From JALEFZ01 sp039817415 (GTDB lineage: Bacteria > Bacteroidota > Bacteroidia > J057): a stretch of DNA of 64,000 nucleotides. Within the stretch, counting starts at the first letter, position 1. Each line of letters begins with the position of its first letter. The stretch spans positions 42,230 through 106,229 of the forward strand of contig JBCBVV010000019.1 in NCBI GenBank assembly GCA_039817415.1. Direction: 5' to 3'. The position numbers and the translations under genes are program-made. Shown here piece by piece: positions 8,956 to 16,233 of this stretch. The notes under the pieces were generated by a model. That model was not told the DNA's origin. It searched no databases and saw only the letters and a program-made list of their open reading frames with translations.

Positions 8956-9159
8956 CTATTCTGCCAATCTCATTTTCATGGTGTAGAATGCGCTGAACCA
9001 ATCCGGTGCATTCTCTTGTGTTTTCTCCTTCGCCTCAGCCTTTTCTCCGTCTAGTTCTTTTCCTGCCAATTGCTGGCTAAGTTGGGAAATCAGGGCGAGT
9101 TGTTCCTCAGATGTGAGTCCTGTTGCTTGCTGCAGGATATCACGAAGTAATTTGCTCAT
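8956..9159 (-). CDS. Small hypothetical protein (67 aa)
   Basis: I do not recognise this protein. It is 67 residues long with no signal peptide or membrane segment. The N-terminal half is helical (LLRDILQQATGLTSEEQLALISQ); a charged linker rich in Glu and Lys (about residues 33-50) leads to a conserved-looking tail, DWFSAFYTMKMRLAE. The LTSEEQLALISQLSQQL segment is reminiscent of short antitoxin-like or adaptor helices, but no toxin partner lies nearby. It has its own terminator at 8908-8932 and a start with a plausible A/G-rich leader. It is probably a real gene because it ends exactly at that terminator. Confidence 0.55.
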   Translation of the reverse strand: MSKLLRDILQQATGLTSEEQLALISQLSQQLAGKELDGEKAEAKEKTQENAPDWFSAFYTMKMRLAE

Positions 9160-9478
9160 AATCTTTCTTGCGGTTTAAAATTGTTTGTTGAAATGTTACC
9201 GTTGGATTTGCCTTATATTAATATACGAAGAAATGCTTCAAGAAGTGAACGATCTCTACGAGATTTTTTGACGAAATCCTGCAAACTTTAACCTGATGAC
9301 ATTCCCAGAAGTTTGCGACATATCCTCGGACTGATCTGTTCCAAAAAATATTCCAACACCAGAAGAAAAATCCAATATAGATATTAGTGGCTGCACGAAA
9401 GGATAGGATATTCGACTAATCTATTGATAATCAGTCGCATAAAATTATCGAAATCGATTTAAATCTAATGATTTGAAA
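9160..9478. other. AT-rich intergenic region with palindromes
   Basis: This 319-nt gap separates two minus-strand genes. It holds a perfect 12-bp palindrome, TATATTAATATA (9214-9225), about 55 nt upstream of the small gene. A tiny hairpin, ATCTC-TAC-GAGAT followed by T residues (9252-9269), looks like a terminator on the plus strand, although no plus-strand gene precedes it. Overlapping palindromes AAATCGATTT and GATTTAAATC lie near 9450-9470, just after the helicase stop. No coding region was found. Confidence 0.4.
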
Positions 9479-10936
9479 TTAGGTCTTCCTGCGGTCCTGC
9501 TTTAATTTCTTGACAGCTTTGGCCTTTTTTTCCTGCGCTTCCAGCAGATAACGCGAAACTTTAACATTCTTTCCTTTGAGTTTCAAGGGTCCTTCTTTTT
9601 GGGATAAGTTGATGAATCCCTTTTCTGGCATATCTACTACTGCATAAGCCTCATAGATATTGATGGTCCCAATTTCTTCGGCTTCCAATTCTGCTTGGTT
9701 GGTCAAGAAGCCTACAATATCACCTGCTCTAACTTTGTCTCTTTTCCCACGTGAAATGTGGTATTTCTCCCATTTAGCGCCCTTTTCCGCTAACAATTCT
9801 CCCTTCGTCATCAAGTCTATGGCTTTTTCTCTGAAGGGCAACTCTATTGCCTTATGATGCCTTCTCAAACGAATGTCTTCCACCTCACTGACGATCAAAT
9901 TGAATACATTCCCTCTGTTCCCAGCTCTTCCTGTTCTCCCTACCCTATGCAGGTAATAATCATATTCTTGGGGAATGGATAAGTTGATCACAGCGGGTAG
10001 GGCTTCAATGTCAAGTCCACGTGCGGCCAAATCCGAAGCTACCAAATAGTCTATTTTTCCTTCCTTAAACCTGCTAAGAATCTGTGCGCGTTCCTCCTGA
10101 CTCAGGTTGCCATAGTAAGATTCTGCCTTCAGCCCACAAGAGCGCAAAAACCTTGTCAAACCAAAAATATCCTCTCTTCTGGCTGCAAAAATCAAGGCTT
10201 GCTTTAGGTTTTCCTGCTTCACCAAGGCAGCCAAATAGGTTTCTCGTTGCCCCTTTTTCACTTTTGCGGTGAAAAAGCGAATGTTTTTCAATAGCTCTTT
10301 CGGCCTTAGACGAATAGTTCTGATTTTAGGAAATCGATCCCGCATCATCTGCTCACTTTCCTCCGAAATGGTAGCTGAGAAAAATCCAACCTGAGCGGTA
10401 CTCCTCACAAAGGATCTCAATGCGTCAAAGTCTCGCTGAAAGCCCTTCTCCAGCAGTTTATCCCCCTCATCCACAATCAGGAACTTAATATCCCTCCAGA
10501 GAAAATCATATTTGGCGTGTGCCATCACATCCTTAAGTCTGCCCGGCACCACGACCAGAATGTGAGGTGTTTCTTTGATAACATCGAAAGATTCTTCCAT
10601 AGAAACCCCTCCATACACCGCTCCTACTTTCAACTTGTCTCCATTGAAAAAACTGTTGAGCGCAGCCTCTACCTGTAAAGCCAACTCACGGGAAGGCACC
10701 ATCACCAAGGCCTGGGTACTCTTCTTGAGCAAATCCAACCTGGAAATCAAAGGCATCCCATAGGCTGCTGTTTTTCCAGTCCCAGTAGGCGCTTCTACAA
10801 TTAGGTTGATACCCGAAAGAAAGGCCGGTATCACATTGTCTTGTACCAGGGTAGGCCGTCTAAAGCCTAGAGGTTTCAGCCTATCCAAAACCCTGTCGTG
10901 CAATCCGTATCTATGAAATCCTCGCTTGTCCATCAT
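9479..10936 (-). CDS. DEAD-box ATP-dependent RNA helicase with a DbpA-type RNA-binding tail
   Basis: From the ATG at 10936 the protein has 485 residues. It has a Q-motif region (GFRRPTLVQ), Walker A APTGTGKTAA, PSREL, the DEAD-box variant DEGD (IVDEGDKLLEKGFQRD), SAT (FFSATIS) and the helicase-C motifs ASDLAARGLDI and HRVGRTGRAG. The C-terminal ~75 residues resemble the DbpA RNA-recognition fold that targets 23S rRNA (INIYEAYAVVDM). A role in ribosome assembly or RNA turnover is inferred. The frame is open further upstream to 11008, but that part overlaps the terminator of the next gene (11002-11030), and a TACCTTTG box lies just before 10936, so the shorter start is preferred. Motif II is DEGD, not DEAD, as in some family members. 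Confidence 0.85.
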   Translation of the reverse strand: MMDKRGFHRYGLHDRVLDRLKPLGFRRPTLVQDNVIPAFLSGINLIVEAPTGTGKTAAYGMPLISRLDLLKKSTQALVMVPSRELALQVEAALNSFFNGDKLKVGAVYGGVSMEESFDVIKETPHILVVVPGRLKDVMAHAKYDFLWRDIKFLIVDEGDKLLEKGFQRDFDALRSFVRSTAQVGFFSATISEESEQMMRDRFPKIRTIRLRPKELLKNIRFFTAKVKKGQRETYLAALVKQENLKQALIFAARREDIFGLTRFLRSCGLKAESYYGNLSQEERAQILSRFKEGKIDYLVASDLAARGLDIEALPAVINLSIPQEYDYYLHRVGRTGRAGNRGNVFNLIVSEVEDIRLRRHHKAIELPFREKAIDLMTKGELLAEKGAKWEKYHISRGKRDKVRAGDIVGFLTNQAELEAEEIGTINIYEAYAVVDMPEKGFINLSQKEGPLKLKGKNVKVSRYLLEAQEKKAKAVKKLKQDRRKT

Positions 10937-10939
10937 CCA

Positions 10940-10947
10940 CAAAGGTA
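10940..10947 (-). promoter_or_regulatory. -7 promoter box (TACCTTTG) of the helicase gene
   Basis: On the minus strand TACCTTTG is a perfect TAnnTTTG box only three bases before ATG-ATG (10936-10931). No TTG was found at the right distance upstream, so the box is unproven. If used, the mRNA would begin at or inside the start region, which favours a leaderless transcript. Confidence 0.4.
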
Positions 10948-11001
10948 GGGAAAAGCCTTCATAGTTGACTGGTGATGTAAAAGTAGCTGAGAACGAAAAG
11001 A

Positions 11002-11030
11002 AAGGCATGCCCCAAATAGAGACATGCCTT
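11002..11030 (-). terminator. Hairpin terminator after the small membrane protein gene
   Basis: A perfect 8-bp stem, AAGGCATG (11002-11009) and CATGCCTT (11023-11030), is followed on the minus strand by a T-rich run (TTTCTTTTC). It lies 23 bp past the stop of the gene at 11054 and marks the boundary with the helicase gene. Confidence 0.7.
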
Positions 11031-11053
11031 ATGTTTTTTGTAAGGAGATAGAC

Positions 11054-11452
11054 TTATTCTACACGTGTGGGTAGTTGTAGGAGGGCTGGAATACCTGAAA
11101 CTAGGTGCATGATATTGACGAGAATAGCTGCATTTGTTGTCGCCATTTCAGGAGCCATAAAAGGAAAAATTCCGTAGGCAACCAGAAAGACGATGGCGAT
11201 GATTCTCCAGGTACGAATTCCCTTTTCTCCACTTCTTTTGTGAAGAAAACCCAGAATGAGGGCACCTAGGAAGGTTAACAAAACAGAAGAGAACATTGCC
11301 ATACCAGCAAATGTCGTGTTGGGTAGATGATTCTGCGTACCAGGCTCAAAAGGAGTTTCCAATATGCCGTCTCCTAGGAAGTAGCCTAAAGCCGCATTAA
11401 CCAATCCGGTAATGAGGCCCAATACAAGGGCGGATGTTAGTAGCTTTTTCAT
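11054..11452 (-). CDS. Small integral membrane protein (four helices)
   Basis: From ATG 11452 (MKKLLTSALVLGLITGLVNA) the protein has 132 residues with four hydrophobic helices at about 5-25, 48-70, 82-100 and 108-125. The arrangement resembles the DUF6069 group of unknown function, but I am not certain of that assignment. No catalytic motif is visible. A longer start at 11488 would add twelve residues lacking signal-like character. It is flanked by terminators on both sides (11002-11030 and 11555-11578), so it should be monocistronic. Confidence 0.65.
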   Translation of the reverse strand: MKKLLTSALVLGLITGLVNAALGYFLGDGILETPFEPGTQNHLPNTTFAGMAMFSSVLLTFLGALILGFLHKRSGEKGIRTWRIIAIVFLVAYGIFPFMAPEMATTNAAILVNIMHLVSGIPALLQLPTRVE

Positions 11453-11554
11453 ATATATAATGTACCAACATTCATTCAAATTCACCAAATTTCATATGTT
11501 CAGAATAGTCCCAAAAGCCGCCAGATATAGTTTCCTCTAGGATACTATTGAAAA

Positions 11555-11578
11555 AGGCTTCCCCTATTGGAGAAGCCT
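11555..11578 (-). terminator. Rho-independent terminator of nuoF
   Basis: The stem AGGCTTC (11555-11561) and GAAGCCT (11572-11578) can be lengthened by further GG/CC pairs in the loop. On the minus strand five T residues follow. It lies 46 bp after the nuoF stop. Confidence 0.75.
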
Positions 11579-11623
11579 CTTTCTAATTTATGTTCAACCC
11601 ACTAGTTGAATAGGTCTAATACC

Positions 11624-12910
11624 TTATGCCACTGTGTAAACAGAGTTTTTCACCTTAGCTTCAAACTCATCTCGGAATCTTGTAATCGTATTTCTTACTG
11701 GCCAAGCAGCAGCATCAGCCAAGGCACATACGGTTTTCCCTTCCATGGTATTACACAAATCAAGCAGGAGATCGATGTCTCTCATTTCTCCTTGGCCAGA
11801 ATCAATCTTCTTCAGAAGCTTAACTAACCAACCCGTACCTTCACGGCAAGGGGTACACTGTCCACAAGACTCGTGATCGTAAAATTTGGAAATTCTGAGA
11901 AGGAATTTCACCATATCAACTGACTCGTCAATCACGCACATTCCGCCAGTTCCCATCATGGTTCCAACGGTACGAAGAGAATTGGCATCCATGCGAATCC
12001 CCTCAATCATATCCTCTCTTAGAATAGGTACGGAAGATCCACCAGGAACAACCGCCTTCAACTTTTTACCTCCACGAATACCACCCGCAACATTGTAGAT
12101 CAAGTCTGTGATCAACATACCTGTTGGGTACTCATACACACCAGGACGATTTACATGACCAGAGATACCATATAGACAGGGGCCAGGATGTCCTTCAGCT
12201 CCTATACCCAAGTACCAATCGGCCCCATTTCTGATGACGTAAGGAACATGCCCTACTGTCTCAACATTGTTGATGGTAGTGGGATATCCCCAAAGGCCTT
12301 TTTGGGCAGGAAATGGTGGCTTAGAACGTGGGTAGGCACGCTTCCCTTCTAGGGACTCCATCAATGAAGTCTCCTCACCACAGATATAGGCACCAGCTCC
12401 TTTGTGTAGGTAAACATCAATGTCTACACCTGAACCCATGATATTTTTTCCAGCATAGCCTTTCGCATATGCGTCGTCGATTGCCTTTTGAACCATGTCA
12501 ATCCAGTCAGCATACTCTCCACGAATGTAGATGTAGGCAGCGTCCATTTCCATGGCATAGCAAGCGATAATAGCCCCTTCGATAATGGTATGAGGGTTAT
12601 ATTCAAATAGTCTTCTGTCTTTGATCGTACCTGGCTCGGACTCATCTCCATTTACAGCCAAAAAACGAGGTACTCCTTCTTTTTTAGGAGGCATAAAGGA
12701 CCACTTGAGCCCCGCATTAAAGCCAGCCCCACCACGTCCTCGGATATTAGCTTTCTTTACCTCATTGACCACCTCTTTCCTTTCCCACTTTGAATCCGTA
12801 AGTACAGATCTAAGTGCTTGGTAGCCTCCGCCCTCTTTCTCGTAAACGTCAATTTTGTGAAAATCAGGAATGTCTGGTAAAAGTACCTTCTTATAATTTC
12901 TCCACTCCAT
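11624..12910 (-). CDS. nuoF: NADH-quinone oxidoreductase subunit F (NuoF)
   Basis: The 428-residue protein has the NADH/FMN motif GRGGAGFNAGLKWSF (near residue 58), VNGDESEPGTIKDR, YICGEETSLMESLEGKR and the N3 iron-sulfur site ESCGQCTPCREG, with a distal cysteine in TVCALADAAAWP. It oxidises NADH through FMN in the peripheral arm of Complex I. Its length is normal. It stands alone: nuoE and nuoG are not adjacent, the next gene upstream is a histidine kinase 127 bp away, and a terminator follows it. The other subunits must be elsewhere in the genome. Confidence 0.96.
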   Translation of the reverse strand: MEWRNYKKVLLPDIPDFHKIDVYEKEGGGYQALRSVLTDSKWERKEVVNEVKKANIRGRGGAGFNAGLKWSFMPPKKEGVPRFLAVNGDESEPGTIKDRRLFEYNPHTIIEGAIIACYAMEMDAAYIYIRGEYADWIDMVQKAIDDAYAKGYAGKNIMGSGVDIDVYLHKGAGAYICGEETSLMESLEGKRAYPRSKPPFPAQKGLWGYPTTINNVETVGHVPYVIRNGADWYLGIGAEGHPGPCLYGISGHVNRPGVYEYPTGMLITDLIYNVAGGIRGGKKLKAVVPGGSSVPILREDMIEGIRMDANSLRTVGTMMGTGGMCVIDESVDMVKFLLRISKFYDHESCGQCTPCREGTGWLVKLLKKIDSGQGEMRDIDLLLDLCNTMEGKTVCALADAAAWPVRNTITRFRDEFEAKVKNSVYTVA

Positions 12911-13037
12911 ATGTATGAACCTAAATGTGTGTTGTCCTCGTGATGTATTCGTCCGTGAAATTATAAAAACTTCGCGAACTCCCTTAATGGAATTAAAGGC
13001 TTAGGAAAATTAATGATTTTCTATGTGAGGATAACAG

Positions 13038-15218
13038 TCAAACTAGAGATTTGTTGACATTCTTTGGGAATAGAGGGGCTTCCGTCTCCTTTTGGGCCAT
13101 GGGAAGTGAGAAGGAAAAGGAAGTTCCTTCATTGACTGTGGAATGTACAGCTAGCTGGGCTCCCATTTTTCGGGCGAATTCTGCACAAAGAGCCAAACCA
13201 ATTCCAATCCCTTTTTCAGAATAGGTCCCTTGCCTAGATACATTTTGCCCTAATTCAAACAGCTTGTTTTTGATATCGTCAGGCATGCCGATGCCATTGT
13301 CTGTAATTTGGAAGAAGACCTGCTGTTGTTCCTTTCTCGCCATGATGATTACCCAACCACCTGTAGGAGTGAACTTTAAGGCATTGGAAATGAGATTTCT
13401 CAGAATAAAGTTGAGCATATTTATGTCTGAGGAAACGTGTAAACCTTCACTTACTTTTACGTGTAAGCCGATATTTTTCTCTTTTGCATATCCCGCCTGC
13501 AAATCCACATTTTCTTGTATCACCTGTTTCACAGACAATACCTGAGGCTTGTATTCTATATCACCTAATTGTGTCCTCGCCCACTGGATGAGGTTTTCGA
13601 AGAGGTTATTAATTTTCTCTGTGGATGCATATAGATTCCCCGCAAACTTCTGAAGGTCTTCATTTGAGAAGTTCTGAAGGTCGTTTTTCATCAGGTAGGC
13701 AAATTGCTTCATCCCCCCAAATTGCCCCCTTAAGTCATGGGCTACAATGGTCATGAGTTTGTTTTGAACCAAATTGGCCTTTTCTAATTCTGCTCTTGAA
13801 CTCTCTAGTTCGGCTACCGTCTGCTGAAGCTTGTTCATCGTTTCCTCAATCGTCCTGTTTTTCTGTTCCAAGACGACATTGTTGTGTTTATTCAACAGAT
13901 AAAGTCCTACCGCCACCAACGTGCACAAGGCTAAAAAGGCTAAACCAATCAAGGAGTAGTTGAGGTCATTTTTGATTTTTGCCTCTTCTTCCTCTAGTCT
14001 AACCTCGATTTTTTCAATCCGCTCTGCCTCTCCTTTCTGCAAATAGGAGAAGTTCTTGTTTTTATCTGGATTCCCTCCCTCCTTGGCACTTGCCAGTAAG
14101 ATCTCATTCTGTACCCTGAGATAAGCGTGATAGAAAGCTACCGCATTTCTTAAGTCTTCATTTTTTTCGTAGGCTTCAAACAACAACCTATAGCCTTCCA
14201 ATTCATCAACTTTTGAAATGGAGGATTCACCTTTCTTTAAGCCAAGGCGAAAGTACTTGAGGCTTTTCTCAATTTCCCCTTTCTCAAGATAGGTTTTACC
14301 CAACTCGTAGAAAGCATGTGCCATCAAGTGATTATTCTCCAGCCTGTCGAAGAAATTCAACGCATCACGTAAAACGGGAATGGCATTTTCAAATTCCCCT
14401 CTTAGTCTGTGGAAACGAGCTTTGCTCATGCTCAAGCGGGCCTTGAAATAAGGCTGGCTGAGGGAGGCTGCTATGCTTTTTTGTTCCTTCAAATAATGAG
14501 CTACCAGGCTCTCATTCCCAAGCTTGGCATGTAGTTCAACCAGATTATAGTAAAGTGATTCTTGCTCTAAAATCGAAGAACCAAGGTCATTATCAGGGAC
14601 TTTATTGGCTCGCTTGTAGGTTAAGGCCTTGGTGTAATATTCAAGCGCCGTCTGCTCCTCTCCTAGCATAAAAGCCCATTCGCCTAAGCAATTCAAGCTT
14701 GCTATCATGTGGCGGCTTCTCTCGTCACCGTATTTCAGGATTTCCTTTCCTGACCATGCCTCTGCCTTTTGAAAGGACTCCATCGCCAATTGGAAATAAC
14801 CCATTTTGGCATATACCCTGCCTAATAGCAATTGAGAAGCTATCGCACGATCCATGGAAAAATCTCCCAAACCCGCCATTTCATCAACAATGGCCGCATG
14901 GGCTTTGGCGTGCTTAAGTGCACTTAACGGATCACCATATATAAGGTGAATGTCAACTAGACTGGCATGAAATACTGTTTCAAGCCCCTTGGAAGGATAT
15001 TCCTGTGTCAAGTCAAGCCCTGTATAAGCATATTCTCTTGCTTGTTGGGGATTGTTGAAGTGAAATGACTTTGTTAAGGCGTTTAATAAGTTGAGTTGAA
15101 TTCTAGGATCGGTAGCAGACCTGAGGCTATCTTCCATTTCCTCTGGGGTATGAAGATGTAGTGCATAACTATTGCATGCACAAAACAAGAAGATGAGACT
15201 TGTCCAGAAGATTTTCAT
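13038..15218 (-). CDS. TPR-containing membrane sensor histidine kinase
   Basis: The 726-residue protein starts with a signal peptide (MKIFWTSLIFLFCACNSYA). About 370 residues of tetratricopeptide repeats follow, then one TM helix (about residues 413-433) and a coiled coil. The histidine kinase core has the H-box VAHDLRGQFGG (His near residue 494), N-box NLISNALKFTP (near 607), G1 DNGIGMP and G2 GIGIGLAL. The TPRs should be periplasmic and could bind a protein or peptide ligand, a common Bacteroidota architecture. No response regulator is next to it, so its partner is unknown. A TAGTTTTG -7-like box lies at 15246-15239 on the minus strand, 21 nt before the start. Confidence 0.88.
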   Translation of the reverse strand: MKIFWTSLIFLFCACNSYALHLHTPEEMEDSLRSATDPRIQLNLLNALTKSFHFNNPQQAREYAYTGLDLTQEYPSKGLETVFHASLVDIHLIYGDPLSALKHAKAHAAIVDEMAGLGDFSMDRAIASQLLLGRVYAKMGYFQLAMESFQKAEAWSGKEILKYGDERSRHMIASLNCLGEWAFMLGEEQTALEYYTKALTYKRANKVPDNDLGSSILEQESLYYNLVELHAKLGNESLVAHYLKEQKSIAASLSQPYFKARLSMSKARFHRLRGEFENAIPVLRDALNFFDRLENNHLMAHAFYELGKTYLEKGEIEKSLKYFRLGLKKGESSISKVDELEGYRLLFEAYEKNEDLRNAVAFYHAYLRVQNEILLASAKEGGNPDKNKNFSYLQKGEAERIEKIEVRLEEEEAKIKNDLNYSLIGLAFLALCTLVAVGLYLLNKHNNVVLEQKNRTIEETMNKLQQTVAELESSRAELEKANLVQNKLMTIVAHDLRGQFGGMKQFAYLMKNDLQNFSNEDLQKFAGNLYASTEKINNLFENLIQWARTQLGDIEYKPQVLSVKQVIQENVDLQAGYAKEKNIGLHVKVSEGLHVSSDINMLNFILRNLISNALKFTPTGGWVIIMARKEQQQVFFQITDNGIGMPDDIKNKLFELGQNVSRQGTYSEKGIGIGLALCAEFARKMGAQLAVHSTVNEGTSFSFSLPMAQKETEAPLFPKNVNKSLV

Positions 15219-15238
15219 ATCAGAAGCTAAGAATGATC

Positions 15239-15246
15239 CAAAACTA
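15239..15246 (-). promoter_or_regulatory. -7 promoter box (TAGTTTTG) of the TPR histidine kinase gene
   Basis: On the minus strand TAGTTTTG matches TAnnTTTG and lies 20 nt before the ATG at 15218. No TTG at 17-23 nt upstream was found. The divergent queE promoter lies about 50 nt away. Confidence 0.35.
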
Positions 15247-15292
15247 GACCTTAAATATTTCTATTTCAGAACATTTTCTCTATTCAACTTTC

Positions 15293-15324
15293 TTGGCAAA
15301 AAATGACAAAAGCACGTACTTTTG
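15293..15324 (+). promoter_or_regulatory. Bacteroidota consensus promoter of queE
   Basis: TTG (15293-15295), a 21-nt spacer and TACTTTTG (15317-15324) match the Bacteroidota consensus fully. The queE ATG at 15332 is seven bases past the box, so the transcript would be leaderless or nearly so. This also argues against a start at the upstream TTG 15293, which is the -33 element itself. Confidence 0.75.
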
Positions 15325-15331
15325 CGCATTC

Positions 15332-15976
15332 ATGAAGAATGTCAAGAACAAGAGGACGAATATTCTGTACGGACAGGCTGATCCCTTACCCGTCATGGAA
15401 CATTTTTACACCCTTCAGGGAGAAGGAGCTTGGACAGGTGAACCCACTTATTTTGTTCGCCTGGCGGGTTGTGATGTGGGCTGTCATTGGTGTGACGTAA
15501 AAGACTCATGGACAGTAGATGAGAACCAATATTATCCCACTACAGACATCCTCAGTTGGATCTCTGAGACTGGAGCCAAAAGGGTAGTAATTACAGGTGG
15601 AGAACCCAGTATCTACGATTTGACCCTGTTGACAGATCGATTACACGAAGCTGGTTTGCTGGTACATATTGAAACCGCAGGACCCCATCCTCTACAAGGG
15701 AGTCTTGATTGGATATGCCTTTCTCCTAAGAAATTTCTACCTCCCCTTTCGGAGTATTATGAAAAAGCAGATGAACTAAAAATCATCATTTACAACCAGC
15801 ATGACTTCAAATGGGCAGAAATGCATGCGGAGAAATGCGCATCCAATTGCATCCTTTTTTTGCAGCCTGAATGGAGCAAAAGAGAGCAGGTAACCCCTAT
15901 GATTATTGACTATATCAAGCAAAATCCTAAATGGAGGTTGTCTCAACAAACACACAAGTATTTGGATATTCCTTGA
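15332..15976 (+). CDS. queE: 7-carboxy-7-deazaguanine synthase (QueE), radical SAM
   Basis: From ATG 15332 the protein has 214 residues. It contains HFYTLQGEGAWTG and the radical-SAM cluster motif CDVGCHWCDVK, the CxxxCxxC form in which a CxxC pair holds the [4Fe-4S] cluster. VVITGGEPSIYD, a typical QueE segment, follows. It converts 6-carboxytetrahydropterin to 7-carboxy-7-deazaguanine on the path to preQ0 and queuosine. The short length and missing C-terminal half of the barrel are normal for QueE. No other queuosine gene is adjacent. The start is fixed by the promoter at 15293-15324. Confidence 0.92.
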   Translation: MKNVKNKRTNILYGQADPLPVMEHFYTLQGEGAWTGEPTYFVRLAGCDVGCHWCDVKDSWTVDENQYYPTTDILSWISETGAKRVVITGGEPSIYDLTLLTDRLHEAGLLVHIETAGPHPLQGSLDWICLSPKKFLPPLSEYYEKADELKIIIYNQHDFKWAEMHAEKCASNCILFLQPEWSKREQVTPMIIDYIKQNPKWRLSQQTHKYLDIP

Positions 15977-16066
15977 TTTCCGACTCAATTCCTACACATT
16001 CTTTCCTTATCATACATCGCCACTCATTCACCTGATATAACCATCCCCAGCGAAAGAAATTTCAGC

Positions 16067-16102
16067 GATAAGTAGGGAAATTCTGCTTAATTTCTACTTA
16101 TC
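16067..16102. repeat. Long hairpin upstream of the PD40-OmpA gene
   Basis: GATAAGTAG (16067-16075) pairs perfectly with CTACTTATC (16094-16102). Inside them AAATT and AATTT also pair, with a two-base GG bulge on one side and a CTGCTT loop, giving a 14-bp stem in 36 nt. No T-run follows, so it does not look like a simple terminator of queE. It lies about 130 nt before the next start codon and could be an operator or a leader structure. Confidence 0.5.
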
Positions 16103-16233
16103 TATAGGGTAAAATTGGAAGGCCTGAACGTAAGTGTTCTTATTAGGCTTACCCAATGCCAAATTATCTGAAAGAGCTAGGTGATTCAGACAAGCTAATT
16201 GCCTGCTCGGTTTCAACCTTCATTGCAAACAAC

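Noticed and set aside
8956..9159. Antitoxin of a toxin-antitoxin pair
   Set aside because: The LTSEEQ-type helix is only loosely similar, and no toxin-like gene is adjacent.
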